Source: Candidatus Zymogenus saltonus (GTDB lineage: Bacteria; Desulfobacterota; Zymogenia; Zymogenales; Zymogenaceae). Taken from it: a stretch of DNA of 64,000 nucleotides. Position numbers and translations under genes: made by a program. The stretch's first letter is position 1. Each line of letters starts with the position of its first letter. The DNA is taken from positions 1 through 64,000 of the forward strand of contig JAFGIX010000032.1 in NCBI GenBank assembly GCA_016929395.1. Direction: 5' to 3'. Shown in pieces: positions 24,946-34,171 of the stretch. A model generated the notes under the pieces. That model searched no databases and was not told the origin of the DNA. It saw only the letters and a list, made by a program, of their open reading frames with translations.

Positions 24946-25620
24946 ATGCACATTCCAGATGGATTTTTATCAACGGGGGTGGCTGCAGCATCCTACGGCG
25001 TTTCCGCCGTTACGGGGGCGATCGCCGTTAGAAACGCGAAGAAGAAATTCAGCGAGAGGTTGATCCCCTTGGCCGGGGTTACCGCGGCTTTCATCTTCGC
25101 CGCGCAGATGCTCAATTTCCCGATAGGATTCGGTACCAGCGGACATTTCCTGGGGGCCCTTTTGGCCTGTGTCCTTTTAGGCCCGTCGATGGGATTTTGG
25201 ATAATGACCCTGGTTCTGCTCGTTCAGGCACTCTTGTTCGCCGACGGCGGAATCACCGCTCTGGGGGCGAACGTCCTCAATATGGGGCTGATCGGTGGTG
25301 TGATTAGCTACTACGTCTATATCGCGGCCGTGAAAATGCTTCCGAAGAATAAGGGATCGCTTTTTGTTATCACGTTTCTCGTGGCCTGGTTCTCGGTCCT
25401 CCTGGCCTCGGCCGTCTGCTCTCTGGAGCTGGCGGTTTCCGGGACTATACCGTTTAAGCTCGTTTTCCCGTCGATGGTGGGGTTCCACGCGATTATTGGC
25501 GTCGGGGAAGGTCTGATTACGGCCTCGGTTCTCACCTATGTCCTCGCGGCCAGGCCGGACCTTGTCTACGCGGTGTCGGATGACCTGAAGATAGAAGATA
25601 TGGTAAAGGGGGTGGCTTAA
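24946..25620 (+). CDS. cbiM: CbiM/NikM family ECF substrate-specific membrane component
   Basis: 224 residues starting MHIPDGFLSTGVAAASYG; the MHIPDG N terminus, whose His-2 helps bind the metal, is diagnostic for CbiM/NikM. About six membrane helices follow, with FGTSGHFLGALLACVLLGP and GGITALGANVLNMG typical of the family. It takes up Co(II) or Ni(II). The nearby nikR favours nickel. GGAGG precedes ATG 24946. The CbiN-like gene starts 1 base after its stop. CbiQ and CbiO genes are not present in the following 1 kb. Confidence 0.92.
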   Translation: MHIPDGFLSTGVAAASYGVSAVTGAIAVRNAKKKFSERLIPLAGVTAAFIFAAQMLNFPIGFGTSGHFLGALLACVLLGPSMGFWIMTLVLLVQALLFADGGITALGANVLNMGLIGGVISYYVYIAAVKMLPKNKGSLFVITFLVAWFSVLLASAVCSLELAVSGTIPFKLVFPSMVGFHAIIGVGEGLITASVLTYVLAARPDLVYAVSDDLKIEDMVKGVA

Positions 25621-25621
25621 A

Positions 25622-25921
25622 ATGGCTGATAAAAAGAAAATGACCGTCATTGTAGTTCTATTCATCATTGCGATCGTTTTGGCATTTCTGCTGTCACCCA
25701 TGGCCTCGGGTCACCCTGACGGCCTCGAAAAGGTGGCCGAGTTACTCGGATTTATCGACCTGGGCGAAGGAGCGGTTTGGAATAGCTCGCCGATGCCCGA
25801 CTATACCCTTTTCGGCGACTCGGTGGTATCGGGAATGCTGGCGGGACTCGTCGGCACGGTCGTAATGTTCGGCCTCGGCTTCGGGTTGGCGGCCCTGTTG
25901 AAAAAGAAAAAGGAAGTGTAA
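25622..25921 (+). CDS. CbiN/NikN-like small membrane component (PDGLE domain)
   Basis: 99 residues with a hydrophobic helix at each end (about 6-27 and 73-94) and the central segment ASGHPDGLEKVAELLGFIDLGEG, the PDGLE domain of NikN and fused NikMN-type proteins. It should assist the CbiM/NikM protein in metal uptake. It is tightly coupled to cbiM. A G-rich trailer follows its stop. Confidence 0.85.
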   Translation: MADKKKMTVIVVLFIIAIVLAFLLSPMASGHPDGLEKVAELLGFIDLGEGAVWNSSPMPDYTLFGDSVVSGMLAGLVGTVVMFGLGFGLAALLKKKKEV

Positions 25922-26916
25922 CGTAAACAGGGCTGACGACGGCTGCAGTTGAATAGAAGACGGCGGGATGGCGGAAGGCGGGACGGTGGATGGGGGGACG
26001 GCAAATTGTTGAATGTCAGGCAGTCGGATGTCGAACGGCAGTGCGTCGGATAGCGGAACAACAAACGGCGGGTACGGTGAGGCGGGGATGGAATTGTCAA
26101 CGGTGAAACTGTCTGAGTCAAGTCAATGGGCAACGCAGATAAAAAAAAAGGGGAGGAATTAAAAATCTAAATTAATCCATCCTCGTAGTTGAGGGGCCTT
26201 GGTTTTCAAGTAAATCTTTTTGGTGGTCACGGTTATCTTCCTGCAATACTGGCGGTTGTTCGGCAGGGAGATAATCTGGCCACTTTTTTTATTGACTACC
26301 GGACTTGATTTGATCCTTTGATCGCGCAAATATTCGAGATTGTCGATGGTAGGAACTCGGAGGAAAAAGACCTGTTCATCTGTATTAATTTCTAAATTTC
26401 TATGTCAATAAACGGAACAAGGCATACAGATTATCATCCCTTCCACCCATTACCCCGTTATTGGCAAGCCCGCCCTTTGCCCTCTGCGTCACTCAGCCCG
26501 ACCCTTTGCCTATATCATTATCAATTCCACCAATCCCCCCCGTCATCACCCGCCCCGCCCTTGGCCCCCAACATTATCAATTCTACCCTTTTCCCCCGAT
26601 ATTGTACGATCCACACCTTGTCCCCATTGTCATCCGCCCCGCCCCTTGACCACGATATTGTCCGCCCCACCTCTCGCAACCTTTGTGATTCGCCTCAACC
26701 GTTTACGCTTTTACCATCCCACCGTTGCCCCCATCATCATTCGCTTCACCCAGCCCCCCCAGATATTGGCCGACCCCCCGTTTGAGTCCCGAATCAAAGA
26801 CTTTTCCCTACTCCCTTCCATTCCGTGAAAAATCGATGCAATTATAAGGGATAAATCCGCCGACCCCCCGTCTTAAAAAACTCGATGCCCTTACAAAGGA
26901 GCAATCCGCCGACCCC
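25922..26916. other. Long spacer: G-rich then C-rich degenerate repeats, no gene
   Basis: 995 bases. Bases 25922-26110 are G-rich with repeats of the type GGCGGGAYGGCGG. The middle is AT-rich. From about 26420 to 26910 the + strand is C-rich with recurring motifs such as GATATTGTCCGCCCC and CCGCCCCGCCC. The open frames here (for example 26402-26785) are translations of the repeats. Genes expected for a complete ECF transporter are absent. Confidence 0.6.
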
Positions 26917-26919
26917 TTA
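26830..26919 (-). repeat. Imperfect tandem repeat of about 48 bp downstream of the response regulator
   Basis: Two units, about 26830-26870 and 26879-26917, each starting TCGATGC and ending AATCCGCCGACCCC on the + strand. The second runs up to the stop codon of the minus-strand gene. Confidence 0.55.
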
Positions 26920-27534
26920 CTTCATATCTATACCGAGGATCTCAAATCCTTTTTCCTTCAACTCTTCGTAGGAATCCGCCCCGCCCTTTTGGACGAGCGT
27001 AATTCCCTCCATTCCGCTCTCGAAAATATCCGAGTGCATCCCCATTGCGGCCGTGAAGATAACGATCTTTTTGGGCTCGATATGTTTCAGTACCGCCGTG
27101 ATAAAATCAATCCCCGACATCTCCGGAAGCACGAGATCGACTATCAAGAGGTCCGGTTTTTTCTCCTTGATCGATTTGAAGCCATGTTCGGCCCTATCGA
27201 CCTTGACGACCTCTGCGATCTCTTCTTCAAAGAGGTCGCAGATCTGCTCCCGCGTAAGGCGTGAATCCTCGATGACAAGGACTTTCTTCTGAACCTTGGG
27301 CTTTTGCTTCCTTACCTTCTTTACAACGACCTTCTTTACAAACTTTGTCTTCTTTTTGGCCGCATTCTCCGCATCGTCCGAAATCGGTGTGACGTCCGAG
27401 TCGAACCCGAAGATAAACTCCTTTCCGCACTGGGAGCACTTTATGGGCCGGGTGCTGCTCTCGGAAATAATCTCCTCGAGATCGAGATAGATCTTTTTAT
27501 TGCAATTTGGACATGCTGTCTCTACGAGACTCAT
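26917..27534 (-). CDS. Zinc-ribbon/response-regulator receiver protein
   Basis: 205 residues in three parts. Residues 1-45 carry an MJ0042-type zinc ribbon (CPNCNKK...IKCSQCGKEF). A Lys/Val-rich linker follows (KKKTKFVKKVVVKKVRKQK, about 60-78). A receiver domain occupies about 83-205, with acidic pair EDS, phospho-acceptor Asp in LLIVDLVLPEMSG, Thr in IFTAAM and Lys in LVQKGG. It has no output domain, so the zinc ribbon and basic linker may mediate binding to nucleic acid or protein. No histidine kinase gene is nearby. It is transcribed away from tsaC. Confidence 0.85.
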   Translation of the reverse strand: MSLVETACPNCNKKIYLDLEEIISESSTRPIKCSQCGKEFIFGFDSDVTPISDDAENAAKKKTKFVKKVVVKKVRKQKPKVQKKVLVIEDSRLTREQICDLFEEEIAEVVKVDRAEHGFKSIKEKKPDLLIVDLVLPEMSGIDFITAVLKHIEPKKIVIFTAAMGMHSDIFESGMEGITLVQKGGADSYEELKEKGFEILGIDMK

Positions 27535-27712
27535 TTACCGTCACCTTATTGTCTGTTATTACTATTATATTTGAAATCCCTGCTGTGTCAAGAAGATTAG
27601 TTTGTTGAATAACTGTGGTTTTTTTAAAAAAGAAAAATTTTCACCATTCCCATATCTCTGATTGACACTTCAAATTGTTTGTGATAAATCATCATGATAT
27701 GGAAGGAGGTCC

Positions 27713-28330
27713 ATGCAGATATTTAAAATCAATCCCGATAATCCTCAAAAGCGTTTGATCAAGCTCGTCGTCGAGAGCTTGGAGGACGGCGCCGTTATCG
27801 CCTATCCCACCGACACTATCTACGGTCTCGGATGCGATATTTACAACAAAGGGGCGTTGGAGCGGCTGTACAAGATAAAGGGAAAGGACCCCAACAAGCC
27901 GATGAGCTTTTTGTGCTCTGGGATCAAGGAGATCAGCGAATACGCTCAGGTGGGAAACCAGAACTTCAGGATTTTAAACAACCTCGTCCCGGGGCCGTAC
28001 ACGTTTATACTGGAGCCTTCAAGGACGGTTCCCAAATTGCTGCTCAACAAGAGAAAGCACGTTGGGATCAGGGTCCCGGACAATAATATTTGCAGGGCAC
28101 TGACCGAGGAGCTCGGACGTCCCATCATTACCACGAGCGTGAGAAATCTGGAAAACGAGCTCTTCAACGACGCCGAGGATATTGCCGAGCGCTTCAAGGG
28201 TCAGGTCGATATTGTTATCGACGGCGGCAGGATAGTCCCCCATCACTCCACCATAATCGATCTTACGGGCATTGAGCCGCTCCTTATAAGGGAGGGGAAG
28301 GGGGATTCTTCGTTTTTAATGGAGGATTAA
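27713..28330 (+). CDS. tsaC: L-threonylcarbamoyladenylate synthase (YrdC/Sua5 family)
   Basis: 205 residues of the YrdC fold: AYPTDTIYGLGCD (about 24-36), YKIKGKDPNKPMSFLC with the nucleotide-binding KxR/K...PMS pattern, PGPYTFILEPS and HVGIRVPDN, then STIIDLTG. It makes the threonylcarbamoyl-AMP intermediate for tRNA t6A37. The longer Sua5 C-terminal domain is missing, so it is the short type. AAGGAGG precedes ATG 27713. It is the first gene of the same-strand run and has its own spacer after it. Confidence 0.92.
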   Translation: MQIFKINPDNPQKRLIKLVVESLEDGAVIAYPTDTIYGLGCDIYNKGALERLYKIKGKDPNKPMSFLCSGIKEISEYAQVGNQNFRILNNLVPGPYTFILEPSRTVPKLLLNKRKHVGIRVPDNNICRALTEELGRPIITTSVRNLENELFNDAEDIAERFKGQVDIVIDGGRIVPHHSTIIDLTGIEPLLIREGKGDSSFLMED

Positions 28331-28549
28331 CGGGCCTCTTTGATTGAGAGGGCCAATCTGTAAATTTTGAACGGCCGGAATGATTGGTTCGCTCCGCTTT
28401 TGAAAGCCCCTGATGAGGCGTGGACTTGCGGTTCTTCGGCGGCGGAAGGTTAGAAGCTTCATCAACGCAGCGACATCGTTTTTTTGTATTTATTATAAGG
28501 CCGTCTTTGAATACGGTCTGTTAAGGTAGTATATTTCAGGAGGTCTTAT

Positions 28550-29830
28550 ATGGGTAAAGAGATGAGCAAGGGCGAGATCGAGGCGCTGAAGCAGCAGACG
28601 CTCTCCGATTTTGCGAAGTACGTCAATCCCCAGAAGGCGCGGGTGCTCAAGAACGCCGGCCTCTCGGTAATCGAGGGTAAGCGGGAGGGGGCGTCGGTCT
28701 GGGACATCACCGGCGAAAAGTACATCGACTGCATAACGTCCGCCGGGTCGTTCAACGTGGGGAGGAGAAACCCGGAGGTTCTGGACGCCTTGAGAAAGGG
28801 GCTCGACGAATACGATCTGGGCGTTTTTCTCCTCTGCAGCAAGCCGAAGGCCGACCTGGCCAAGAGGCTCGCCGAGATAACTCCCGGAGACCTCCAGTAC
28901 ACCATGTACGGCTGCGGCGGCGGAGAGGCCAACGACTTCGCCATAAAGCTCGCCAGGGGATTTTCGATGAAGACCGAGATCATCTCGACGGTCAAGGCCT
29001 ACCACGGCCACACCGGTTTTTCCCTGGCGGCCATAGGGAGGGACGAGTACAAGAAGCCCTTCTTCCCGATGGTCCCCGGGTTTTCCCAGGTCAAGTACAA
29101 CGACCTCAAGGCGGTGGAGGAGGCGATAACCGAGGACACCGCGGCCGTGATGATAGAGCCGGTGCAGGGGGAGGGGGGTATCCACCCCGCTACGGACGAG
29201 TATATGAGGGGATTGAGAAAGCTCTGCGATGACACGGAAACCCTCCTCATCTTCGACGAGATACAGACCGGCTTCGGGAGAACCGGGAAGATGTTCTGCT
29301 GCGAGCACTCCGGCGTCGTCCCGGACATCATGACCGTGGCGAAATCTCTCGGCGGGGCCCTCTATCCGATCTCGGCCACGATATATAGGGAGGAGCTCAA
29401 CGACTTCGTTGTAACGCATCCTTTCACCCATCTCTCAACCTTCGGCGGCTCCGACTTGGGGTGCATCGTTGGTCTTGCCGTAATCGATTTTCTGATCAAG
29501 AACAATATCCCGGAGCACGCCGCGAAGATGGGGGAGCGCTTCCAGAAGGGATTCGACGAGCTCCTGAAGAAATACCCGGAGCTCTTCAAGGAGGTCAGGA
29601 GAATGGGCCTCATGATGGGGCTCCAGTACACAAATGACAGCATCGGCCCCAGGATGAGTTACCAGCTGGCCTTAAACGGCGTGATGGCGATCTACACCGG
29701 AAACGAGCCTTCGGTGATGAGGCTCATGCCGACGCTCACGATTCAGCCGGAGGAGGTCGACTTCGTCGTCGAGGCCTTGGACAAATCGATGGCGGAAATC
29801 ATGAAGCAGGGGGGGATCGAGGAGTATTGA
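28550..29830 (+). CDS. Class III PLP aminotransferase, paralog 1
   Basis: 426 residues of the acetylornithine/beta-alanine/putrescine aminotransferase class. Visible motifs are GCGGGEANDFAIKLAR (phosphate-binding turn), AYHGHTG, MIEPVQGEGG, LLIFDEIQTGFGRTGKMF and the Lys segment TVAKSLGGALYP that holds PLP. The amino donor is unknown. A homolog (paralog 2) lies at 30432, with a small SCP2 protein between. Beside an amino-acid permease and alanine dehydrogenase, a pyruvate-dependent transamination is plausible but unproved. AGGAGG precedes the ATG. Confidence 0.9.
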   Translation: MGKEMSKGEIEALKQQTLSDFAKYVNPQKARVLKNAGLSVIEGKREGASVWDITGEKYIDCITSAGSFNVGRRNPEVLDALRKGLDEYDLGVFLLCSKPKADLAKRLAEITPGDLQYTMYGCGGGEANDFAIKLARGFSMKTEIISTVKAYHGHTGFSLAAIGRDEYKKPFFPMVPGFSQVKYNDLKAVEEAITEDTAAVMIEPVQGEGGIHPATDEYMRGLRKLCDDTETLLIFDEIQTGFGRTGKMFCCEHSGVVPDIMTVAKSLGGALYPISATIYREELNDFVVTHPFTHLSTFGGSDLGCIVGLAVIDFLIKNNIPEHAAKMGERFQKGFDELLKKYPELFKEVRRMGLMMGLQYTNDSIGPRMSYQLALNGVMAIYTGNEPSVMRLMPTLTIQPEEVDFVVEALDKSMAEIMKQGGIEEY

Positions 29831-29927
29831 TATTTTGGACGCGAGTCTATTTTTCAAAGAGCGGTATTTAAAGGAAACAACCCTTATGGATAGAAAAGAA
29901 ATTTAAGAGTTTTTTAAAGGAGATATT

Positions 29928-30287
29928 ATGGCAACATCGGATGAAATCATGGAGGCCCTGCAGGACTTTACCGAGCAGTGCAACAACAACAAGCGTCTCA
30001 GGAGGATGCAGCGCGACTGGACGAAAAAGCTCCACTATGTGGCCGTCGATACCAAAGACACCTTCTCCATGGATGTCATCGAGGGGGAGATAGTCAAGAC
30101 CGCAGCAGGCACCGAGGGGACGCCCGATATAATCGTCGAGGCGGACAGCGAGACGATGTGCGATATGTTCTGGGGCGACATCAATCCCACCCAGAAGTAC
30201 CTCAAGGGTGAGATAAAGGTCAAGGGGACCCAAGAGGATGTCATGAGGATCGATGCCATCACGGCCGTCATATGGCCCGACGTTTAG
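29928..30287 (+). CDS. SCP2 sterol-carrier-domain protein
   Basis: 119 residues forming a single SCP2-like domain: HYVAVDTKDTFSMDVIEGEIV, then TPDIIVEADSETMCDMFWGDINPTQKYLKGEIKVKGTQEDVMRIDAI. SCP2 domains have a hydrophobic cavity that binds lipids or acyl-CoA. No catalytic residues are expected. It lies between two aminotransferase genes; the next such protein (37766) again precedes a permease gene. Its role may be to hold or carry a hydrophobic substrate or product, but this is inference. AAGGAGA precedes the ATG. Confidence 0.88.
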   Translation: MATSDEIMEALQDFTEQCNNNKRLRRMQRDWTKKLHYVAVDTKDTFSMDVIEGEIVKTAAGTEGTPDIIVEADSETMCDMFWGDINPTQKYLKGEIKVKGTQEDVMRIDAITAVIWPDV

Positions 30288-30431
30288 GGCGGTTCTCAAG
30301 ACGGGGGGGTTTGGGGAGGTAAAGGGTAAGGGGGATGGTAAGTGCGGTGTGAGACAATAGGGGTGGCAGCAGGTATGGAATTCCTGGTTTGTAATGTTCT
30401 ACTGGAACAGATAAAGGGCGGAGGTTAAAAG

Positions 30432-31718
30432 ATGTCTATAATCGACGAAATATTGGGCGAAAAGGACGTAGAGAAGATAAGAAAGGAGACGGAGGAGAAC
30501 TATCGGGAGTACGTAAATCCCTTTGCGATGAGGATGCTCAAGAACGCGAGCCTCGATATCATCGAAGGCAAGCGCGAGGGCGCCTCGGTCTGGGATATAT
30601 CGGGCGAGAAATATATAGACTGCGTCACGGGAGCCGGTATATTCAACGTGGGGAGGCACAACCCGGAGGTGGTGGAGGCTTTAAAAAAGGCGCTCGACAC
30701 CTACGACATGGGGGGGTGGATAAGCATTGTGAGGGAGAGGGGTTTGTTGGCAAAAAAGCTCGCGGAGATCACCCCAGGCAACCTCAAATACTCCCTCTTC
30801 TGCTGCGGCGGGGGTGAGGCGATCGAGGTGGCCATAAAGCTCGCCCGGGGCCATACCGACAAGCCGGAGATAATCTGCATGAATAACGGATACCACGGGG
30901 TCACCGGATTTGCCCTTCCGGCCACCGGCCGGGACGTCTACAAGAAGCCCTTCGCGCCGCTGACTCCCGGCTACGTCCACGTCCAGTACAACGACCTCAA
31001 GGCGGTGGAGGAGGCGATCACCGAGGAGACCGCGGCCGTAATGCTTGAGCCTATACAGGGGGAGGGGGGGATAATCCCCGCCGATGATGAATATTTAAGG
31101 GGATTGAGAGAGCTCTGCGACAAGAACGATATGCTCCTCATCTTCGACGAGGTTCAGACCGCCTTCGGGCGCACCGGGAAGATGTTCTGCGCGGAGCACA
31201 GCGGTGTCACCCCCGACATCATGGTCATGGCAAAGGCGCTCTCCGGCGGGCTATATCCTATATCGGCCGCCATCTTCACCGAGGAGATAAGCGACTTTCT
31301 GATGACCCACCCCTTTATCATCATCAACTCCTTCGGTGGGACCTCGCTTGCGTGCCTCGTGTCGCTGGCCGCCATCGAATACCTCGAGAAGAACGACCTG
31401 CCGGCCCACGCCGAGAAGATGGGAAAGAGGTTCTTAAAGGGTCTCGCCACACTAAAGGATAAATACCCCGACCTGATACTGGACGTTCGGGGCAAGGGGC
31501 TGATGCTGGGGATAGAGTTTCCGGAAGACAGCATCGGGCCGAGGATGTCTTACCAGCTCAGGCACAACGGTGTAATCTCCATCTACACCTTCAACAACCC
31601 GAGGATAATCAGGATCATGCCGACCCTCGTGATAAAGGAGGAGGAGGTCGATTTTGTGCTTGACGCCTTCGACAAGTCCCTTGCGGAGATAGCGAAGCAG
31701 GAGGCGAAAAACAGTTAG
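30432..31718 (+). CDS. Class III PLP aminotransferase, paralog 2
   Basis: 428 residues and clearly homologous along its length to the enzyme at 28550 (shared EYVNPF/KYVNPQ start, IEGKREGASVWDISGEKYIDC, AVEEAITEETAAVM). Motifs: CCGGGEAIEVAIKLAR, GYHGVTG, MLEPIQGEGG, LLIFDEVQTAFGRTGKMF and the PLP-binding Lys in MAKALSGGLYP. Active-site differences (SLAATG/PATGRD, QTA versus QTG) suggest a different substrate from paralog 1. It is followed 44 bases later by the interrupted permease gene. GGAGG precedes ATG 30432. Confidence 0.9.
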   Translation: MSIIDEILGEKDVEKIRKETEENYREYVNPFAMRMLKNASLDIIEGKREGASVWDISGEKYIDCVTGAGIFNVGRHNPEVVEALKKALDTYDMGGWISIVRERGLLAKKLAEITPGNLKYSLFCCGGGEAIEVAIKLARGHTDKPEIICMNNGYHGVTGFALPATGRDVYKKPFAPLTPGYVHVQYNDLKAVEEAITEETAAVMLEPIQGEGGIIPADDEYLRGLRELCDKNDMLLIFDEVQTAFGRTGKMFCAEHSGVTPDIMVMAKALSGGLYPISAAIFTEEISDFLMTHPFIIINSFGGTSLACLVSLAAIEYLEKNDLPAHAEKMGKRFLKGLATLKDKYPDLILDVRGKGLMLGIEFPEDSIGPRMSYQLRHNGVISIYTFNNPRIIRIMPTLVIKEEEVDFVLDAFDKSLAEIAKQEAKNS

Positions 31719-31762
31719 AAGAAGATAAAGGTTAATCTCAAAATATCAAAGGGGGAATTTAT

Positions 31763-33199
31763 ATGGCTGTTTTGAAGAGGGCCGTTGGCCTGAGAACCGT
31801 GGTTTCAACCGGAGCGGGAATGGCGCTTGCCACCGTAACGTACATATCTTTCATCGAGCTCGCAAGTTACCTAACCGGCAATTCAGCATGGATAGCGATC
31901 CTCACGTCGGGAACCATGGCGGTACTTGCGGGTTCATGTTTCTGTGAGCTCAATTCCATGTACCCCACTGCGGCGGGATTAAAGCTCTACGTTGAAAAGG
32001 CCTTCAACGAGCGTATCGCAATTATAATAGCAGGCGTCTACGTCATGGGACAGATCGCCATCGTGGGCGCCGAAGTCTTTATACTCTCTCAGGTGCTGTC
32101 TGTGGGAATTACGATAATCCCCCCGGTAATCTGGGCGATAGCCTTTATGGCAATACTATTTTTCCTGAATTACAGGGGAATCAGGATTGCCGGAATGACC
32201 CAGGACATCATCGCCTACACGATGTTCGCGGGCCTGATCCTGATTTCCGTCTACGGTTTTTACAGGATAGATTTTCACATACCAAATCCGATCGCAATTG
32301 GGAGCCTGGACGGCTTCATTCAGGCGGTGGCGATAGGTATAAGCTCATACATCGCATTCGAGTGGGTCGTCACGATATCGGAGGAGGTAACCGACGTAAA
32401 GCTGGTGCCAAAGGGGATGATGATAGGACTCGGAATCTTGGCGATAGTCTACGCCCTCTTTTCGACTGCCATGACCTCGGTTCTCGGAAACGAGGGAATG
32501 GTATGGGCGTTAAGGCCGGACTTCCTGCCGGCCGACATTCCGGTGCTCTTATAGGTGATCAGTGCAGATGGGCTTCCGATTCCTCACGTCCTGTATGGGA
32601 TGAAGCTTTTGGGTAAATTTGGTCTCTATTTCATGATAGGTATGTCGATTTTGGCATCACTGACATCCCTGAACGCCGGACTCCTGACCTTCTCAAGGTT
32701 TGTCTATGCCATGGCCAGGGACTGGTCCCTCCCCAGGCTGTTCGCAAAGCTCCACCCAAGATACGCCACACCCTGGGTTGCAATGGTTGTGGTAATGATC
32801 TACGGGGCGCTTATTATCACATATACATTCGCCACCCACTTTGTCCTTTCGATGATCTTCACAATCGTGGCGGTGGAGTGCATGATGTACGTTATCATGG
32901 CGGTCTCTGTTATACGTCTCAGGTTTAAGGACCCCGAAAGGGAAAGGAGCTTTAAGATCAAGGGGGGGATAGTCTTTCCGATAATCGTGATTGTCATCTA
33001 CGGGATAGTGGGCTATTTTATCCTCTTCGGCCCGGTTAGCAACGCCGATGATTTACTGGAACAGAGGATCGCCCTCTATTTCATTATTTCCCTTATAGTC
33101 TTCAATTCGTTGTATGCCTTCTTGATCTGGCCGAAGCTCAGGGCGAAGTATCAGAAAATTGCGGATGCAAGGGTGCCGAGAAGAAGGAGGAGGCCATAG
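31763..33199 (+). pseudogene. APC-family permease split by an in-frame TAG
   Basis: Two frames (31763-32554, 263 aa; 32555-33199, 214 aa) lie in the same reading frame and are separated only by one TAG codon at 32552-32554. Together they would give 477 residues that align end to end with the intact permease at 38631 (RTVVSTGAGMALATVTY at the start, NAGLLTFSRFVYAMARD in the second part, RRRRRP at the end). The stop falls in the loop after the seventh or eighth helix. Other genes here end with TAG, so it is a normal stop. The most likely reading is a recent nonsense mutation; no other lesion is visible. Confidence 0.75.
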
Positions 33200-33465
33200 A
33201 AAAAGTGTAATATAATACATAGAAAAATTCTAGAGCAGGAACTGTTCTATTGTATGAGATCATCTAACCGTATTTTTTTTGCATATTTTGTTTGCGACCG
33301 TATTTTGTTTAATATTGCAATATTGCCGGAATATGGTTGAATTGGGTTGAATTGAAACAGATTGAATCGAAATACGGTTGATGTTATAGATGCATCTGAG
33401 TGTGGTAAGATATTAATACCTTTACTTTTCTATCTGATCCTTATCGGGAAAAAGGAGGACTTGTT

Positions 33466-34086
33466 ATGCTTAAAGAGAATATTCCAAACTCAATGATGTA
33501 CATCTCAATTCTGACCATGAAGGAAATCATGGGGGAAAACGGTATTAAGGCAGTGCTTAATCATGCCAATATTCCAAAATACATAGAACAGATACCGCCG
33601 AACAACGACAAGCTTGAGGTGCCCCTTTCCGATTTCTCCAAGCTGTTCGTAAGCATCCTTGACATCTTCGGAGAAAAAGGGGCCAGACCGCTTCTCTATA
33701 ATCTCGGGAAGAGGAGTTTTCACGTTATACTGGAGGAGAATCCCAACCTCTTCGGTCTGGTGGGATTGGGATTGAAGCTCCTTTCTAAGAAGAAGCGCCT
33801 GGAAAAGTTCTTCTCGGTCGCGTCGGGCGAGACGAACAAGATCTTTGGCGAAAACCAGAGATACACTATAACTGACGAGGCTTTTGAATTCGAGATCTAT
33901 GACTGCTTCTGGTGCAAAGGTCTCAAGACCGAGGGGCCGATCTGTTTTGCCGAGATCGGATGGAACGTCGAGGCGATTAAGTGGGCCACGGGAGGGGATG
34001 AGCACGAGGTGAAGGAGGTGATGTGCCGGGCCAAGGGGGATGATATCTGTAAAATCGTTATATCGCTTAATCCAAAAGAGGATTGA
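33466..34086 (+). CDS. V4R-domain protein, paralog a
   Basis: 206 residues, first of three tandem copies. The N terminus (NSMMYISILTMKEIMGENGIKAVLNHANI) is shared with the other copies. The middle contains a hydrophobic segment (ENPNLFGLVGLGLKLLSKKKR). The C-terminal V4R region (about 140-203) carries cysteines in DCFWCKG, EGPICF, MCRAKGDDICKIV. A metal or heme-type ligand or a small hydrophobic molecule may bind there. The ligand is unknown. GGAGG precedes ATG 33466. It follows the broken permease gene by 266 bases. Confidence 0.78.
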   Translation: MLKENIPNSMMYISILTMKEIMGENGIKAVLNHANIPKYIEQIPPNNDKLEVPLSDFSKLFVSILDIFGEKGARPLLYNLGKRSFHVILEENPNLFGLVGLGLKLLSKKKRLEKFFSVASGETNKIFGENQRYTITDEAFEFEIYDCFWCKGLKTEGPICFAEIGWNVEAIKWATGGDEHEVKEVMCRAKGDDICKIVISLNPKED

Positions 34087-34171
34087 TCAAGTGAAAGAGA
34101 GAATTGAAATAATATGAAGGGGGAATAGAAGTATATTGATTAAAACACCCTTTAGTGATATGAGGTAAATC

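Noticed and set aside
26402-26785. 127-codon Pro/Ser-rich open frame
   Set aside because: It is a translation of C-rich degenerate repeats, with no ribosome-binding site and no protein-like pattern.
32552-32554. UAG read as pyrrolysine
   Set aside because: TAG is the normal stop of several genes here, no pyl genes are in the window, and permeases are not known to need pyrrolysine; kept only as a less likely alternative.
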